Below, one piece after another: positions 8,052 through 16,190 of a stretch of 64,000 nucleotides of DNA. The stretch is taken from the NCBI RefSeq assembly GCF_036013745.1, contig NZ_CP107880.1, positions 7,254,001-7,318,000 on the forward strand, given 5' to 3'. Within the stretch, counting starts at the first letter, position 1, and every line of letters starts with the position of its first letter. This stretch comes from Streptomyces sp. NBC_00483. Its GTDB lineage: Bacteria > Actinomycetota > Actinomycetes > Streptomycetales > Streptomycetaceae. Under the pieces are notes generated by a model. The model made no database searches and was not told the DNA's origin. It was given only the letters and a program-made list of their open reading frames with translations. A program made the position numbers and the translations under genes.

Positions 8052-8777
8052 TCAGCCGTGCAGTCCGCACTCGGTCTTGGCCTGGCCCGCCCACCGTCCG
8101 GCGCGCGCGTCCTCGCCTTCGAGGAGGCGGCGGGTGCACGGGGCGCAGCCCACGGAGCCGTAGCCGTCCATCAGGAGCGGGTTGGTGAGCACGCCGTGCT
8201 CGGCGACGTAGGTGTCGACGTCGTCCTGCGTCCAGCGGGCGATCGGCGAGACCTTGACCTTCTGGCGCTTCTCGTCCCAGCCGACGACCGGGGTGTTGGC
8301 GCGGGTCGGGGACTCGTCGCGGCGCAGGCCCGTGGCCCACGCGGAGTACCCGGCAAGTCCCTCTTCCAGGGGCTTGACCTTGCGCATCGCGCAGCACAGG
8401 TCGGGGTCGCGGTCGTGCAGCTTCGGGCCGAACTCGGCGTCCTGCTCGGCGACCGTCTGCCGCGGGGTGAGGGTGATGACGTTGACGTCCATCACGGCCT
8501 CGACGGCGTCCCGCGTGCCGATCGTCTCCTCGAAGTGGTAGCCGGTGTCGAGGAAGACGACGTCCACGCCGGGCATCGCCCGGGAGGCGAGGTGGGCGAC
8601 GACCGCGTCCTCCATGGACGAGGTCACGCAGAACTTCTTGCCGAAGGTCTTCACCGCCCACTGGAGGATCTCCAGCGGGGTGGCGTCCTCCAGGTCGCGC
8701 CCGGCCTGTTCGGCGAGCGCCTTCACGTCTTCGTTGTTCAACTCTTCGGTATCCGAGGCGACCTGAGTCGTCGTCAT
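8052..8777 (-). CDS. cysH: APS/PAPS reductase, iron-sulfur type
   Basis: A 241-residue reductase giving sulfite from APS or PAPS. The Cys pairs that bind a [4Fe-4S] cluster are present (CC at 128-129, CxxC at 211-214), and the catalytic cysteine is C237 in the C-terminal 'KTECGLHG'. Cluster-containing enzymes generally prefer APS, so the co-encoded cysC may serve PAPS supply for other sulfation or a dual route. The ATG at 8777 overlaps the stop of the small zinc-ribbon gene (ATGA). Confidence 0.92.
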   Translation of the reverse strand: MTTTQVASDTEELNNEDVKALAEQAGRDLEDATPLEILQWAVKTFGKKFCVTSSMEDAVVAHLASRAMPGVDVVFLDTGYHFEETIGTRDAVEAVMDVNVITLTPRQTVAEQDAEFGPKLHDRDPDLCCAMRKVKPLEEGLAGYSAWATGLRRDESPTRANTPVVGWDEKRQKVKVSPIARWTQDDVDTYVAEHGVLTNPLLMDGYGSVGCAPCTRRLLEGEDARAGRWAGQAKTECGLHG

Positions 8778-8953
8778 ATCTGTTCCCCTCCACCGTCGTT
8801 GCGCTGAACCCCGCGGGCGAGAAGCCCGCGGAACTTCAACGTGAAGGCTCGGTTGCAGGCCGCGCATTCCCAGGCGCCGTGACCTTCTTCGCTCGGACGA
8901 AGGTCCTCGTCGCCGCAGTAGGGGCAGAAGAACGGGGCCGCGCGCTCGCTCAC
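8774..8953 (-). CDS. Small zinc-ribbon protein in the cys operon (59 aa)
   Basis: A 59-residue ORF begins at GTG 8953 and overlaps both neighbours: its GTG shares bases with the sulfite reductase TGA (GTGA) and its TGA with the cysH ATG (ATGA). It carries two cysteine knuckles, C-P-Y-C near residue 10 and C-A-A-C near residue 30, the layout of a zinc or iron ribbon. The coupled overlaps and third-position GC bias indicate a real gene. The function is unknown. A metal- or cluster-related helper for sulfite or APS reductase is a reasonable guess, no more. Confidence 0.8.
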   Translation of the reverse strand: MSERAAPFFCPYCGDEDLRPSEEGHGAWECAACNRAFTLKFRGLLARGVQRNDGGGEQI

Positions 8954-10647
8954 GACAGGGCCTCCGCACTCGCACGGGCGGCCCAGGTCGCGAAGCGCTC
9001 GCCGTCCTCGCGCTCCGCCTCGAAGTTCCTGACCACGCGCTCGATGTAGTCGGGCAGTTCGGCCGATGTGACCTTCAGGCCGCGCACCTTGCGGCCGAAC
9101 CCGGCCTCCAGGCCGAGCGCGCCGCCGAGGTGCACCTGGTAGCCCTCGACCTGCTCGCCGTCCTTGTTGAGCATCAGCTGGCCCTTGAGACCGATGTCCG
9201 CGACCTGGATGCGGGCGCAGGCGTTCGGGCAGCCGTTGAGGTTGATGGTGAGCGGCTCGTCGAAGTCCGGGAGGCGCTTCTCCAGCTCGTCGATCAGCTG
9301 CGAGCCGCGGGCCTTGGTCTCGACGATGGCGAGCTTGCAGAACTCGATGCCGGTGCAGGCCATCGTGCCGCGCCGGAACGGCGAGGGCTTGACCTGGAAG
9401 TCAAGGGCCTCGAGCCCGGCGACGAGTGAGTCGATCTGGTCCTCGGTGACATCGAGGATGATCATCTTCTGCTCGACGGTGGTCCGCAGCCGGTCCGAGC
9501 CGTGCGCACCGGCCAGTTCGGCGATCTTGGTGAGCGTGGTGCCGTCCACCCGGCCGACGCGCGGCGCGAACCCGACGTAGAAGCGGCCGTCCTGCTGGCG
9601 GTGGACGCCGATGTGGTCGCGCCACCGGTGCGAGGGCTCCTCGGGCGCGGGACCGTCGACCAGCTTCCGCTTCAGGTACTCGTCCTCAAGGACCTGGCGG
9701 AACTTCTCCGGGCCCCAGTCGGCCATCAGGAACTTCAGGCGGGCGCGGGTGCGCAGGCGGCGGTAGCCGTAGTCACGGAAGATGCCGACGACGCCGGCCC
9801 ACACGTCGGAGACCTCGTCCAGCGGCACCCACGCGCCGAGGCGCTGCGCGAGCTTGGGGTTGGTGGACAGGCCGCCGCCGACCCACAGGTCGAAGCCGGG
9901 CCCGTGCTCGGGGTGGTTCACGCCCACGAAGGCCACGTCATTGATCTCGTGGACCACATCCTGGACAGGAGAGCCGGAGATCGCGGTCTTGAACTTGCGC
10001 GGCAGGTTGGAGAATTCCTTGTTGCCGATGTACCGCTCGTGGATCTCGTCCACGGCGGGGGTGCCGTCGATGATCTCGTCGGCGGCGATCCCGGCCACCG
10101 GGGAGCCGATGATCACGCGCGGGCAGTCGCCGCAGGCCTCGGTCGTGGACAGGCCCACGGCCTCCAGCTTGTCCCAGATCGCCGGGACGTCCTCGATACG
10201 GATCCAGTGCAGCTGGATGTTCTGCCGGTCGGTGATGTCGGCGGTGCCGCGCGCGTACTGCTCGGAGACCTCGCCGATCGCGCGCAGCTGCGGCACGGTC
10301 AGCCGGCCGCCGTCCACGCGCACCCGCAGCATGAAGTACTCGTCGTCCAGCTCCTCCGGCTCAAGGACGGCCGTCTTGCCGCCGTCGATGCCGGGCTTGC
10401 GCTGGGTGTACAGACCCCACCAGCGCATGCGTCCGCGCAGGTCCTGGGGGTCGATGGAGTCGAAACCGCGCTTGGAGTAGATCGTCTCAATACGTGTCCG
10501 TACATTGAGACCGTCGTCGTCCTTCTTGAACTGCTCGTTGCCGTTGAGCGGAGTGAAGTGACCCACGGCCCACTGGCCCTCGCCACGGTGACGGCTCACC
10601 TTGCGGCGGGGCGTGACGGGGGTAGGCGTATCCGGGGTGGCAGCCAT
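8950..10647 (-). CDS. cysI: Siroheme-dependent sulfite (nitrite/sulfite) reductase
   Basis: A 565-residue hemoprotein with the two ferredoxin-like and siroheme/[4Fe-4S] half-domains. The cluster and siroheme cysteines are C431, C437 ('CTGIEFC'), C473 and C477 ('NGCPNACA'). It reduces sulfite to sulfide with six electrons, probably from ferredoxin. The locus (followed by cysH and a chelatase) argues for sulfite rather than nitrite. The start MAATPDTP is preceded by AAGGA seven bases upstream. A leader peptide lies about 110 bp upstream. Confidence 0.93.
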   Translation of the reverse strand: MAATPDTPTPVTPRRKVSRHRGEGQWAVGHFTPLNGNEQFKKDDDGLNVRTRIETIYSKRGFDSIDPQDLRGRMRWWGLYTQRKPGIDGGKTAVLEPEELDDEYFMLRVRVDGGRLTVPQLRAIGEVSEQYARGTADITDRQNIQLHWIRIEDVPAIWDKLEAVGLSTTEACGDCPRVIIGSPVAGIAADEIIDGTPAVDEIHERYIGNKEFSNLPRKFKTAISGSPVQDVVHEINDVAFVGVNHPEHGPGFDLWVGGGLSTNPKLAQRLGAWVPLDEVSDVWAGVVGIFRDYGYRRLRTRARLKFLMADWGPEKFRQVLEDEYLKRKLVDGPAPEEPSHRWRDHIGVHRQQDGRFYVGFAPRVGRVDGTTLTKIAELAGAHGSDRLRTTVEQKMIILDVTEDQIDSLVAGLEALDFQVKPSPFRRGTMACTGIEFCKLAIVETKARGSQLIDELEKRLPDFDEPLTINLNGCPNACARIQVADIGLKGQLMLNKDGEQVEGYQVHLGGALGLEAGFGRKVRGLKVTSAELPDYIERVVRNFEAEREDGERFATWAARASAEALS

Positions 10648-10687
10648 GGAGATTGTCCTTCAGGCAGGCTTAGGGCGGCTCTGACCA

Positions 10688-10718
10688 GCACACTTCGCGC
10701 TGAGGCGCGGCGGTGCGC
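10688..10718 (-). promoter_or_regulatory. Hairpin in the cysI leader RNA
   Basis: Between the leader peptide and cysI, arms GCACAC/GTGCGC enclose a perfect CGCGC-TGAG-GCGCG hairpin. There is no U-tract after it in the transcribed direction, so it may act on translation or as part of an attenuation switch rather than as a simple terminator. The role is inferred from position. Confidence 0.4.
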
Positions 10719-10759
10719 AGTGGATCAGGTGTAACGAGGAATCGGCGGTGCTGGAGAGA

Positions 10760-10843
10760 TCAGCGCGCCGGACAGATGGCGCTGGACATGCGGCCGAAGT
10801 CGACGTGACGTCGACTCACCAAGGCGGTTCCAGCTGTAGACAT
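10760..10843 (-). CDS. Leader peptide upstream of cysI (27 aa)
   Basis: A 27-codon ORF from ATG 10843 carries the core LVSRRHVDF and ends near ICPAR, with one cysteine codon close to the end. It matches from memory the short putative leader peptides with an LVSRRHVDL core found ahead of sulfur genes in Streptomyces. The sequence gives the ORF and its place 112 bp before cysI. Control by cysteine supply is inferred. Confidence 0.75.
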   Translation of the reverse strand: MSTAGTALVSRRHVDFGRMSSAICPAR

Positions 10844-10977
10844 GACGAAAGCGTGTCACGGGACTTTGGGCCCGGTCCACCATCGTCCGTAATCTGGACG
10901 GGATCGTCTCGAATCGTGGACGACAGTGGCGCCGGTCACAGTGCTGAGGGCTTGCTCGACGGGCAGGCGGGACGCGC

Positions 10978-11565
10978 TCAGGCGGCGGGAAAGGCCCCCG
11001 GCCACGGCCCCGCGGTCGGAAGGTCCGGCTCCTCTTCGGTCGCCGTGTGGAACAGCTTGAACCCGCGCCGCTCGTAGTTCGCCATCGCGTGCTCGCCGTC
11101 CTTGCTGCAGGTGTGCAGCCACACCCGCTTCGTGGGCGTCAGCTCGGGCCACCGCTCGGCGAGATCCCACGCGCGCGCGACCGCGTACGACAGGAGGTGG
11201 CCGCCGATCCGCCGCCCGCGGAACGCCGGGATCAGGCCGAAGTAGACGACCTCCACCACGCCGTCGTCCTGCGCGTCCAGCTCCACGTACCCGGCGGGCG
11301 TCCCCTTCTCGTACGCGACCCATGTCTCGGCACCCGGACGCGACAGCTGCTCCTGCCACTGCGCGTAGGTCCAGCCGAGCCGGTCGAGCCAGCGGATGTC
11401 GCTGCCCACGGACGCGTACAGGAACCGGCTGAACTCCGGGGAGGGGACCTCGGCGCGGGCGACGCGCACGTCGTCGCCCTCCGGCGGGGACGCGGGGCGC
11501 AGGTCGGAGGGCGCGGTCTGCTCCAGCGACCACGTGGTGACGGTGAGGGTGTTGCTGCTGCTCAT
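10978..11565 (-). CDS. GNAT family N-acetyltransferase
   Basis: A 195-residue acetyltransferase fold. The acetyl-CoA-binding segment is 'YFGLIPAFRGRRIGGHLL' (R-x-x-G-x-G/A type), followed by 'HTCSKDGEHAMANYERRGF', the usual beta6-alpha4 end of GNATs. The substrate is unknown. The start was taken at ATG 11565 (MSSSNTLTV); an ATG at 11574 adds three residues. Neither has a clear Shine-Dalgarno. The gene lies between the cys operon leader and a strong terminator, so it is probably transcribed alone. Confidence 0.8.
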   Translation of the reverse strand: MSSSNTLTVTTWSLEQTAPSDLRPASPPEGDDVRVARAEVPSPEFSRFLYASVGSDIRWLDRLGWTYAQWQEQLSRPGAETWVAYEKGTPAGYVELDAQDDGVVEVVYFGLIPAFRGRRIGGHLLSYAVARAWDLAERWPELTPTKRVWLHTCSKDGEHAMANYERRGFKLFHTATEEEPDLPTAGPWPGAFPAA

Positions 11566-11612
11566 GCGGCACATCGGATCACGGCCGACGCGCTATGGCC
11601 AGGGCTGCTCAG

Positions 11613-11654
11613 GATGCGGGAGGATCCGGCAGCGCTGCCGGATCCTCCCGCATC
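11613..11654. terminator. 42-nt perfect palindrome, terminator after the MMPL gene
   Basis: The sequence is a perfect 21+21 palindrome beginning GATGCGGGAGGATCC and mirrored. It lies 8 bp past the MMPL stop and about 48 bp upstream of the GNAT start. There is no T-run, as is usual for Streptomyces terminators. Confidence 0.75.
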
Positions 11655-11662
11655 CCGGGCTC

Positions 11663-13753
11663 TCAGTCGGTGTCGTGGGTGCGGCCGAGGCGGCCGGGCC
11701 ACCAGGACTTCGGGCCGATGTCCCGGACCAGTGCGGGGACCAGCAGCGACCGTACGACCAGGGTGTCGAGCAGGACGCCGAAGGCCACGATGAACGCGAT
11801 CTGCACCAGGAAGGCGAGCGGGATCACGCCGAGTGCGGCGAAGGTGGCGGCCAGCACGACGCCGGCCGACGTGATCACGCCGCCCGTCGCGACGAGCGCC
11901 CGCAGGATCCCGTCCCGCACCCCGTGCTCCAGGGACTCCTCGCGGGCCCTCGACATCAGGAAGATGTTGTAGTCCACGCCGAGCGCGACCAGGAACACGA
12001 ACCCGTACAGCGGCACGGACGCGTCGGTGCCGCTGAAGCCGAAGACGTGCTTGAAGACGAGCGCGGAAATGCCCAGCGTCGCCACGAAGTTGAGCGCCAC
12101 CGTCGCCACCAGGAGCAACGGCATCACCAGGGACCGCAGCAGCCCGATGAGGATCACCAGGATGATGGCGAGGACCACGGGAACGATCAGCGTCCGGTCG
12201 CGTTCTGCGGTGTGCTGGGTGTCGTACTGCTGCGCGGTGTAGCCGCCGACGAGGGCGTCGGCGCCGTCGACGGAGTGCAGCGCCGTACGGAGTTCGACGA
12301 CCGTCTCCTTGGCCGTGTCGCTGTCGGCCGGGTCCTTCAGTGTGACGTCGACGCGCACCTTGCCGTCCACGACGCGGGGGGAACCGCCGCCCGGCCGTCC
12401 CTGCTCGGTGAGGACGGCCGCGCTCGCGACGCCGTCGACCTTCTCGGCACGCGAGACGACCGCGTCCCGGTGTCCGGCGTCCGCGATCACCACGGCCGGG
12501 TTCCCGGAGCCGCCGGGGAAGTGCTCGGCCAGTGTGGCCTGCGCGGCGACCGAGGGTGCGTCGTTGACGAAGATCTCGTCGAGCGGCACGCCCTTCGAGT
12601 CGAGGGCGGGAGCGAAGGCCGCGCACGCCAGCAGGCCGGCGAGGGCGATCGCCCAGATCTTGCGCGGCGCCCGCTCCACCGCCCGCGCGACGCGCCGCCA
12701 CAGACCGTGCCCCGCGCCCGAGCCGTCGTCGGTGCGCACCTTCGCGGGCCAGTACGCGGCGCCGCCCAGCAGGACAAGCGCGGCCGGCAGGAACGTGAGG
12801 GTGCTCAGGACGGCGCAGCCGATGCCGATGGCGCCGACCGGGCCGAGCGCCCGGTTGTTGGTGAGATCGCTCAGCAGCAGGGCGAGCAGGCCGAGGGCCA
12901 CGGTGGCGGCGCTGGCCACGATCGCCCCGGAGGAGCGGCGCAGCGCGGCCCGCATCGCGGCGAACCGGTCGGTGCCCGAGGCGAGTTCCTCGCGGTAGCG
13001 GGCGGTGAGCAGCAGCGCGTAGTCCGTCGCGGCGCCGATGACCAGGATCGACAGGATGCCCTGCACCTGCCCGTCGACGCGTACGACGTCGTGGTCGGCC
13101 AGGGCGTAGACGACGGCGCAGGCGGCGCCGAGGGCGAGGACCGCCCCGATGATGATCACGAAGGGGAGCAGAACGCTGCGGTAGACCAGGATCAGGATCA
13201 CCAGGACCGCCACGAGCGCGACCGACAGGAGCAGCCCATCGATCCCGGCGAAGGCGTCGGACAGGTCGGCCTGGCTCGCCGCGGGGCCCGCGACGGCGAC
13301 CGTCGTGCCCGGCACCTTCGACGCCGCGGACTCGACCGCGTCGAGCGTCGGCGCGAGTCGGTCCCCCAGATCGGGGCGGAGCTGCACGACCCCTTGCAGG
13401 GCCTCGCGGTCGTCCGACGGCAGGGCGGGCGACACCTGTCCCACGACGCCGGGCTCGCCCTTCAGCGTGGCCAACGCGCGGGTGGCGGCGGCCTGTTGGT
13501 CGTCGGCTATCCGGCCCCCGCCGTCGGCGGTCCACACGACCACCGCGGGGAGCGTCTCGTCCTCGCTGAAGGCGCGCTGCGCGTCGATCACGCGCGTGGA
13601 CTCCGCGTTGCGCGGCAGGAAGGCCGCCTGGTCGTTGGTGGCTACCTCGCCGAGTTTCCCGGCGTACGGACCGAGCGTGCCGCCGATGGCGAGCCAGCCG
13701 AAGAGCAGGACGATCGGCACGAGCCAGCGGGCGCGTCGGTGGGTGCGGGGCAT
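11663..13753 (-). CDS. MMPL/RND family transporter
   Basis: A 696-residue protein with two repeats: a first helix (about residues 9-30), a large periplasmic-type loop, five clustered helices, then the same arrangement from about residue 360. Motifs such as 'GAATDYALLLTARYREEL' and 'GVDYNIFLMSRAREE' are the conserved MMPL helix-4 acidic segments that carry protons. Actinobacterial MMPL proteins export lipids or drugs. The substrate here is unknown. A MarR regulator sits 170 bp upstream on the same strand with a palindrome between them. Confidence 0.9.
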   Translation of the reverse strand: MPRTHRRARWLVPIVLLFGWLAIGGTLGPYAGKLGEVATNDQAAFLPRNAESTRVIDAQRAFSEDETLPAVVVWTADGGGRIADDQQAAATRALATLKGEPGVVGQVSPALPSDDREALQGVVQLRPDLGDRLAPTLDAVESAASKVPGTTVAVAGPAASQADLSDAFAGIDGLLLSVALVAVLVILILVYRSVLLPFVIIIGAVLALGAACAVVYALADHDVVRVDGQVQGILSILVIGAATDYALLLTARYREELASGTDRFAAMRAALRRSSGAIVASAATVALGLLALLLSDLTNNRALGPVGAIGIGCAVLSTLTFLPAALVLLGGAAYWPAKVRTDDGSGAGHGLWRRVARAVERAPRKIWAIALAGLLACAAFAPALDSKGVPLDEIFVNDAPSVAAQATLAEHFPGGSGNPAVVIADAGHRDAVVSRAEKVDGVASAAVLTEQGRPGGGSPRVVDGKVRVDVTLKDPADSDTAKETVVELRTALHSVDGADALVGGYTAQQYDTQHTAERDRTLIVPVVLAIILVILIGLLRSLVMPLLLVATVALNFVATLGISALVFKHVFGFSGTDASVPLYGFVFLVALGVDYNIFLMSRAREESLEHGVRDGILRALVATGGVITSAGVVLAATFAALGVIPLAFLVQIAFIVAFGVLLDTLVVRSLLVPALVRDIGPKSWWPGRLGRTHDTD

Positions 13754-13780
13754 GGTTCTCCCAAGGAAGGCGGCCGGACA

Positions 13781-13811
13781 ATCTCAATCGGAAAGTATCT
13801 CAATGATTGAG
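13781..13811. promoter_or_regulatory. Candidate MarR operator ahead of the MMPL gene
   Basis: CTCAAT-G-ATTGAG (13799-13811) is a perfect inverted repeat, and ATCTCAAT recurs at 13781-13788, 16 bp away. Both sit 28-58 bp upstream of the MMPL start, in a short AT-rich island within GC-rich DNA. This is where a MarR dimer would block the MMPL promoter. Binding is inferred. Confidence 0.6.
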
Positions 13812-13906
13812 TTAACCCGGATGGTGGCATACGCCGTTCCTTCTGCCGAAGTCGGGCCCGTGGATGCGGGGGATACGGTCGAAAAGGATCTGGACCCGAG
13901 GGTTGC

Positions 13907-13940
13907 CCAGGTTCGAGGGCTGCCTAGGTTCGAGGGCTCT
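13907..13940 (-). repeat. Tandem duplication of the marR gene tail including the stop
   Basis: A 17-bp unit containing AGGTTCGAGGGCT occurs at 13924-13940, where it encodes the last residues and TAG of the MarR gene, and again at 13907-13923 just past the stop. In the second copy the TAG reads TGG. Confidence 0.7.
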
Positions 13941-14421
13941 CGACCGCGGCGAGCTCCTCGTTGAGCGAGCCCAGGAACCGCACCACCACGTCCAGTTCCG
14001 CCGCGCTGAAGTCGCCGCGCACCCGGTCGGCCGCCTCGGCGAGCGGCCCGAAGTACTTGCGCGCCCGCGCCTGCGCCCCCGGCACGTACTGAAGATGAAC
14101 CACCCGCCGGTCCTGGCTCTCCCGCACCCGCCGCAGATGCCCGGCGCGTTCGAGCCGGTCCACGCAGGCGCTCACCGCGCCGGACGTCAGGCCGAGGCGG
14201 CGGCGCAGCACACTCGGGGTGACGGGTTCCGCGGAGTCCAGGACGACGGCGAGCGCCTGCACGTCCGTGGGGTGCAGGCTCTGGCCGGTGGCGAAGCCGT
14301 GCACCACCCGCGTGAGTTCTCCGTTGAGGCGGCGCAGCTCCACCGCGAGATGCCGCAGGTCCGCCTGCGCGGACGCGGCCCCTTCGGCGGCTTTCTCGGC
14401 CCGTCCACCCACGCCCACCAC
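13924..14421 (-). CDS. MarR family transcriptional regulator
   Basis: A 165-residue winged-helix regulator with recognition helix 'RLGLTSGAVSACVDRLERAGHLRRV' followed by the wing 'ESQDRRVVHLQY'. The GTG start at 14421 is preceded by AAGGGA with 5-base spacing. It most likely represses the downstream MMPL exporter (same strand, 170 bp gap) through the CTCAAT palindrome. The inducing ligand is unknown. Its last bases are repeated after the stop. Confidence 0.88.
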   Translation of the reverse strand: MVGVGGRAEKAAEGAASAQADLRHLAVELRRLNGELTRVVHGFATGQSLHPTDVQALAVVLDSAEPVTPSVLRRRLGLTSGAVSACVDRLERAGHLRRVRESQDRRVVHLQYVPGAQARARKYFGPLAEAADRVRGDFSAAELDVVVRFLGSLNEELAAVESPRT

Positions 14422-14491
14422 TGCGTTCCCTTCGCGTGGGACGGTGCCCGTTCGGCGCCGTCCGCTCGATCCTGTACGAGGGTGCGCCAGC

Positions 14492-15154
14492 TTACTCGGG
14501 CCGCCCGGGCGCGCCTGACGTGCGGCTTCGGTCGGCGGGCCGGTCGGGGCGGCGGATGACGTCCAGCGGCGCCCGGTGCCACGGGCTCTTGCGGTTCGCC
14601 GGATCGAGCAGGGACTTCATGTGGGCGTCGGCGACGTCCCGCGGGGCGATCAGCGACTCGGAGGGCGTCCCCTGCGCGCCTTCGTGCCAGACCGAGAGGC
14701 CGAGGAGGTAGTGGTCGGCGTACTCCTGCCACGTGTTGTACGTGCCCGCCACCTGCGGCACCACGTTCTTGAGCAGGTTCCACGCGTCCGCCTCGGAGAG
14801 CAGCCCCGCGGCGAAGCCGCAGCGCGCGATGTCCGCGTACAGGGCGATGTCCCAGGCCAGCGGCGCCACGCCGACCCGGGCGCGGGCCTGCTCCCGGAAC
14901 CCCGACCGCGCCAGCGCGCCGAGCCACCCCAGCAGCTCGTCCCGCGTGCCGCTCTCCCACTGCCCGGCCAGCCGGCGCCGCGCCTTGTCGTCGTCGATGC
15001 GGGTGAACGGATAGAGCGTGGTGCGCGACGCGTCCTTGTCCGGGCGTACGGGTGCGCTCAGGGACACCATCCAGAGCTGGTGCAGGGTGAGCGGTGTGCG
15101 GTAGCGCCGCTCCGCCTTGGGTCTGATGCGCGGGATACGTTCGAACATGGACAT
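14492..15154 (-). CDS. DUF1266 domain-containing protein
   Basis: A 220-residue soluble protein. The segment 'SGTRDELLGWLGALARSGFREQ' and the later 'AWDIALYADIARCGFAAGLLSEADAW' with 'TWQEYADHYLLGLSVW' are the conserved blocks of DUF1266. The function of the family is not established, though members often lie near secretion or conflict genes. The start was placed at ATG 15154 (MSMFERI); the C-terminal 25 residues are Arg/Pro-rich and probably disordered. No link to its neighbours is visible. Confidence 0.75.
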   Translation of the reverse strand: MSMFERIPRIRPKAERRYRTPLTLHQLWMVSLSAPVRPDKDASRTTLYPFTRIDDDKARRRLAGQWESGTRDELLGWLGALARSGFREQARARVGVAPLAWDIALYADIARCGFAAGLLSEADAWNLLKNVVPQVAGTYNTWQEYADHYLLGLSVWHEGAQGTPSESLIAPRDVADAHMKSLLDPANRKSPWHRAPLDVIRRPDRPADRSRTSGAPGRPE

Positions 15155-15215
15155 GCCGCCGGAGCGTACCGAACCAATCTGAGCCCCTCCGGGGAGCCTC
15201 TCAATCACCCACGGA

Positions 15216-16190
15216 TCAGCGCCGCGCCAACCGCACCGCCAACTCGAACGCGTTCCGGATCGACCCGGTGTTGGCCGCCCCCCGTCCGACCAGGTCGAAC
15301 GCAGTGCCATGCGCCGGCGTACAGATCGGAATCGGCAGCCCACCCGCGATGGTCACACCCCCGTCGAACCCCATCAGCTTCATCGCGATCTGCCCCTGGT
15401 CGTGGTACATCGTCAGCACCCCGTCGAACTCCCCGGCCCGTGCCTTCAGAAAGATCGTGTCGGAGGGGAACGGCCCGCTCAGGTCGAGCCCACCCTCGCG
15501 AAGGTCGCGAATCGCGGGCGCGATGATGTCCAGCTCATGACGGCCGAAGCGCCCGTTCTCACCCGCGTGCGGATTCAGCGCACACACCCCGATACGTGGC
15601 GCCCCGACCCCCGCGCCCCGCAGCACCCGGTCCAGGAGCCGCCCCGCCTCCGTCACCCGCTCGTACGTGATCCCCGCGTCGACCTCGGCGATGGAGACGT
15701 GCGAGGTGACACGCGCGGTCCACAGCCCGGGCACCACATTCAGCTCGGAGGTGAAGGAGTCGACGCCCAACTCCTCCTCGAACCACCGCAGTTCATCGCT
15801 CTGCGTCATCCCGGCCAGATGCAGCGAGGACTTGTTGAGCGGGGCGAAAAGCATCGCGCCGACCTCACCCGCGCGCGCCAGATCGAGCCCGGTCTTCAGA
15901 CGACCGAGCGCCCAGCGCCCGCCCTCCGCCGTCGCCGCCTTGCGCTGGAAGCCGCCGCCCGGACGCTCGGGCGCGGGCCCCGGGTGCAGCAACTCCCGTG
16001 CCCAGCCCAGGTCCACGCCCGCGTCCTCGCCGGCCGAGCGCAGCTCCTCCTCGTCGGCGAGGAGCACGAGGTCGGCGGCTGAGCGGGTCTTCGGATCGTC
16101 GAGCAATCGGGCCACCAGATCGGGCCCGATCCCGGCCGGGTCGCCGAACGTTACGGCCACACGCGGGAGTTCAGAAGTCTGCGTAGTCAT
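15216..16190 (-). CDS. pdxA2: 4-phosphothreonate/erythronate 3-dehydrogenase (PdxA2-type)
   Basis: A 324-residue PdxA-fold dehydrogenase with the three metal-ligand histidine motifs: 'VTSHVSIAEV', 'NPHAGENG' and 'TMYHDQGQ'. PdxA proteins oxidise 4-phosphohydroxy-threonine. The PdxA2 branch oxidises 4-phosphothreonate or 4-phosphoerythronate to dihydroxyacetone phosphate in four-carbon sugar-acid catabolism. Context decides for PdxA2: its ATG overlaps the stop of a tripartite tricarboxylate-type permease (ATGA) in the tct operon, and no pyridoxine gene is near. The DUF1537 kinase that should supply its substrate is not in the window. Confidence 0.8.
   Translation of the reverse strand: MTTQTSELPRVAVTFGDPAGIGPDLVARLLDDPKTRSAADLVLLADEEELRSAGEDAGVDLGWARELLHPGPAPERPGGGFQRKAATAEGGRWALGRLKTGLDLARAGEVGAMLFAPLNKSSLHLAGMTQSDELRWFEEELGVDSFTSELNVVPGLWTARVTSHVSIAEVDAGITYERVTEAGRLLDRVLRGAGVGAPRIGVCALNPHAGENGRFGRHELDIIAPAIRDLREGGLDLSGPFPSDTIFLKARAGEFDGVLTMYHDQGQIAMKLMGFDGGVTIAGGLPIPICTPAHGTAFDLVGRGAANTGSIRNAFELAVRLARR

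Noticed and set aside
11562..13787. Open frame of 741 codons in another frame of the MMPL gene
   Set aside because: The MMPL frame has clear TM helices and conserved motifs; this one is a low-complexity shadow.
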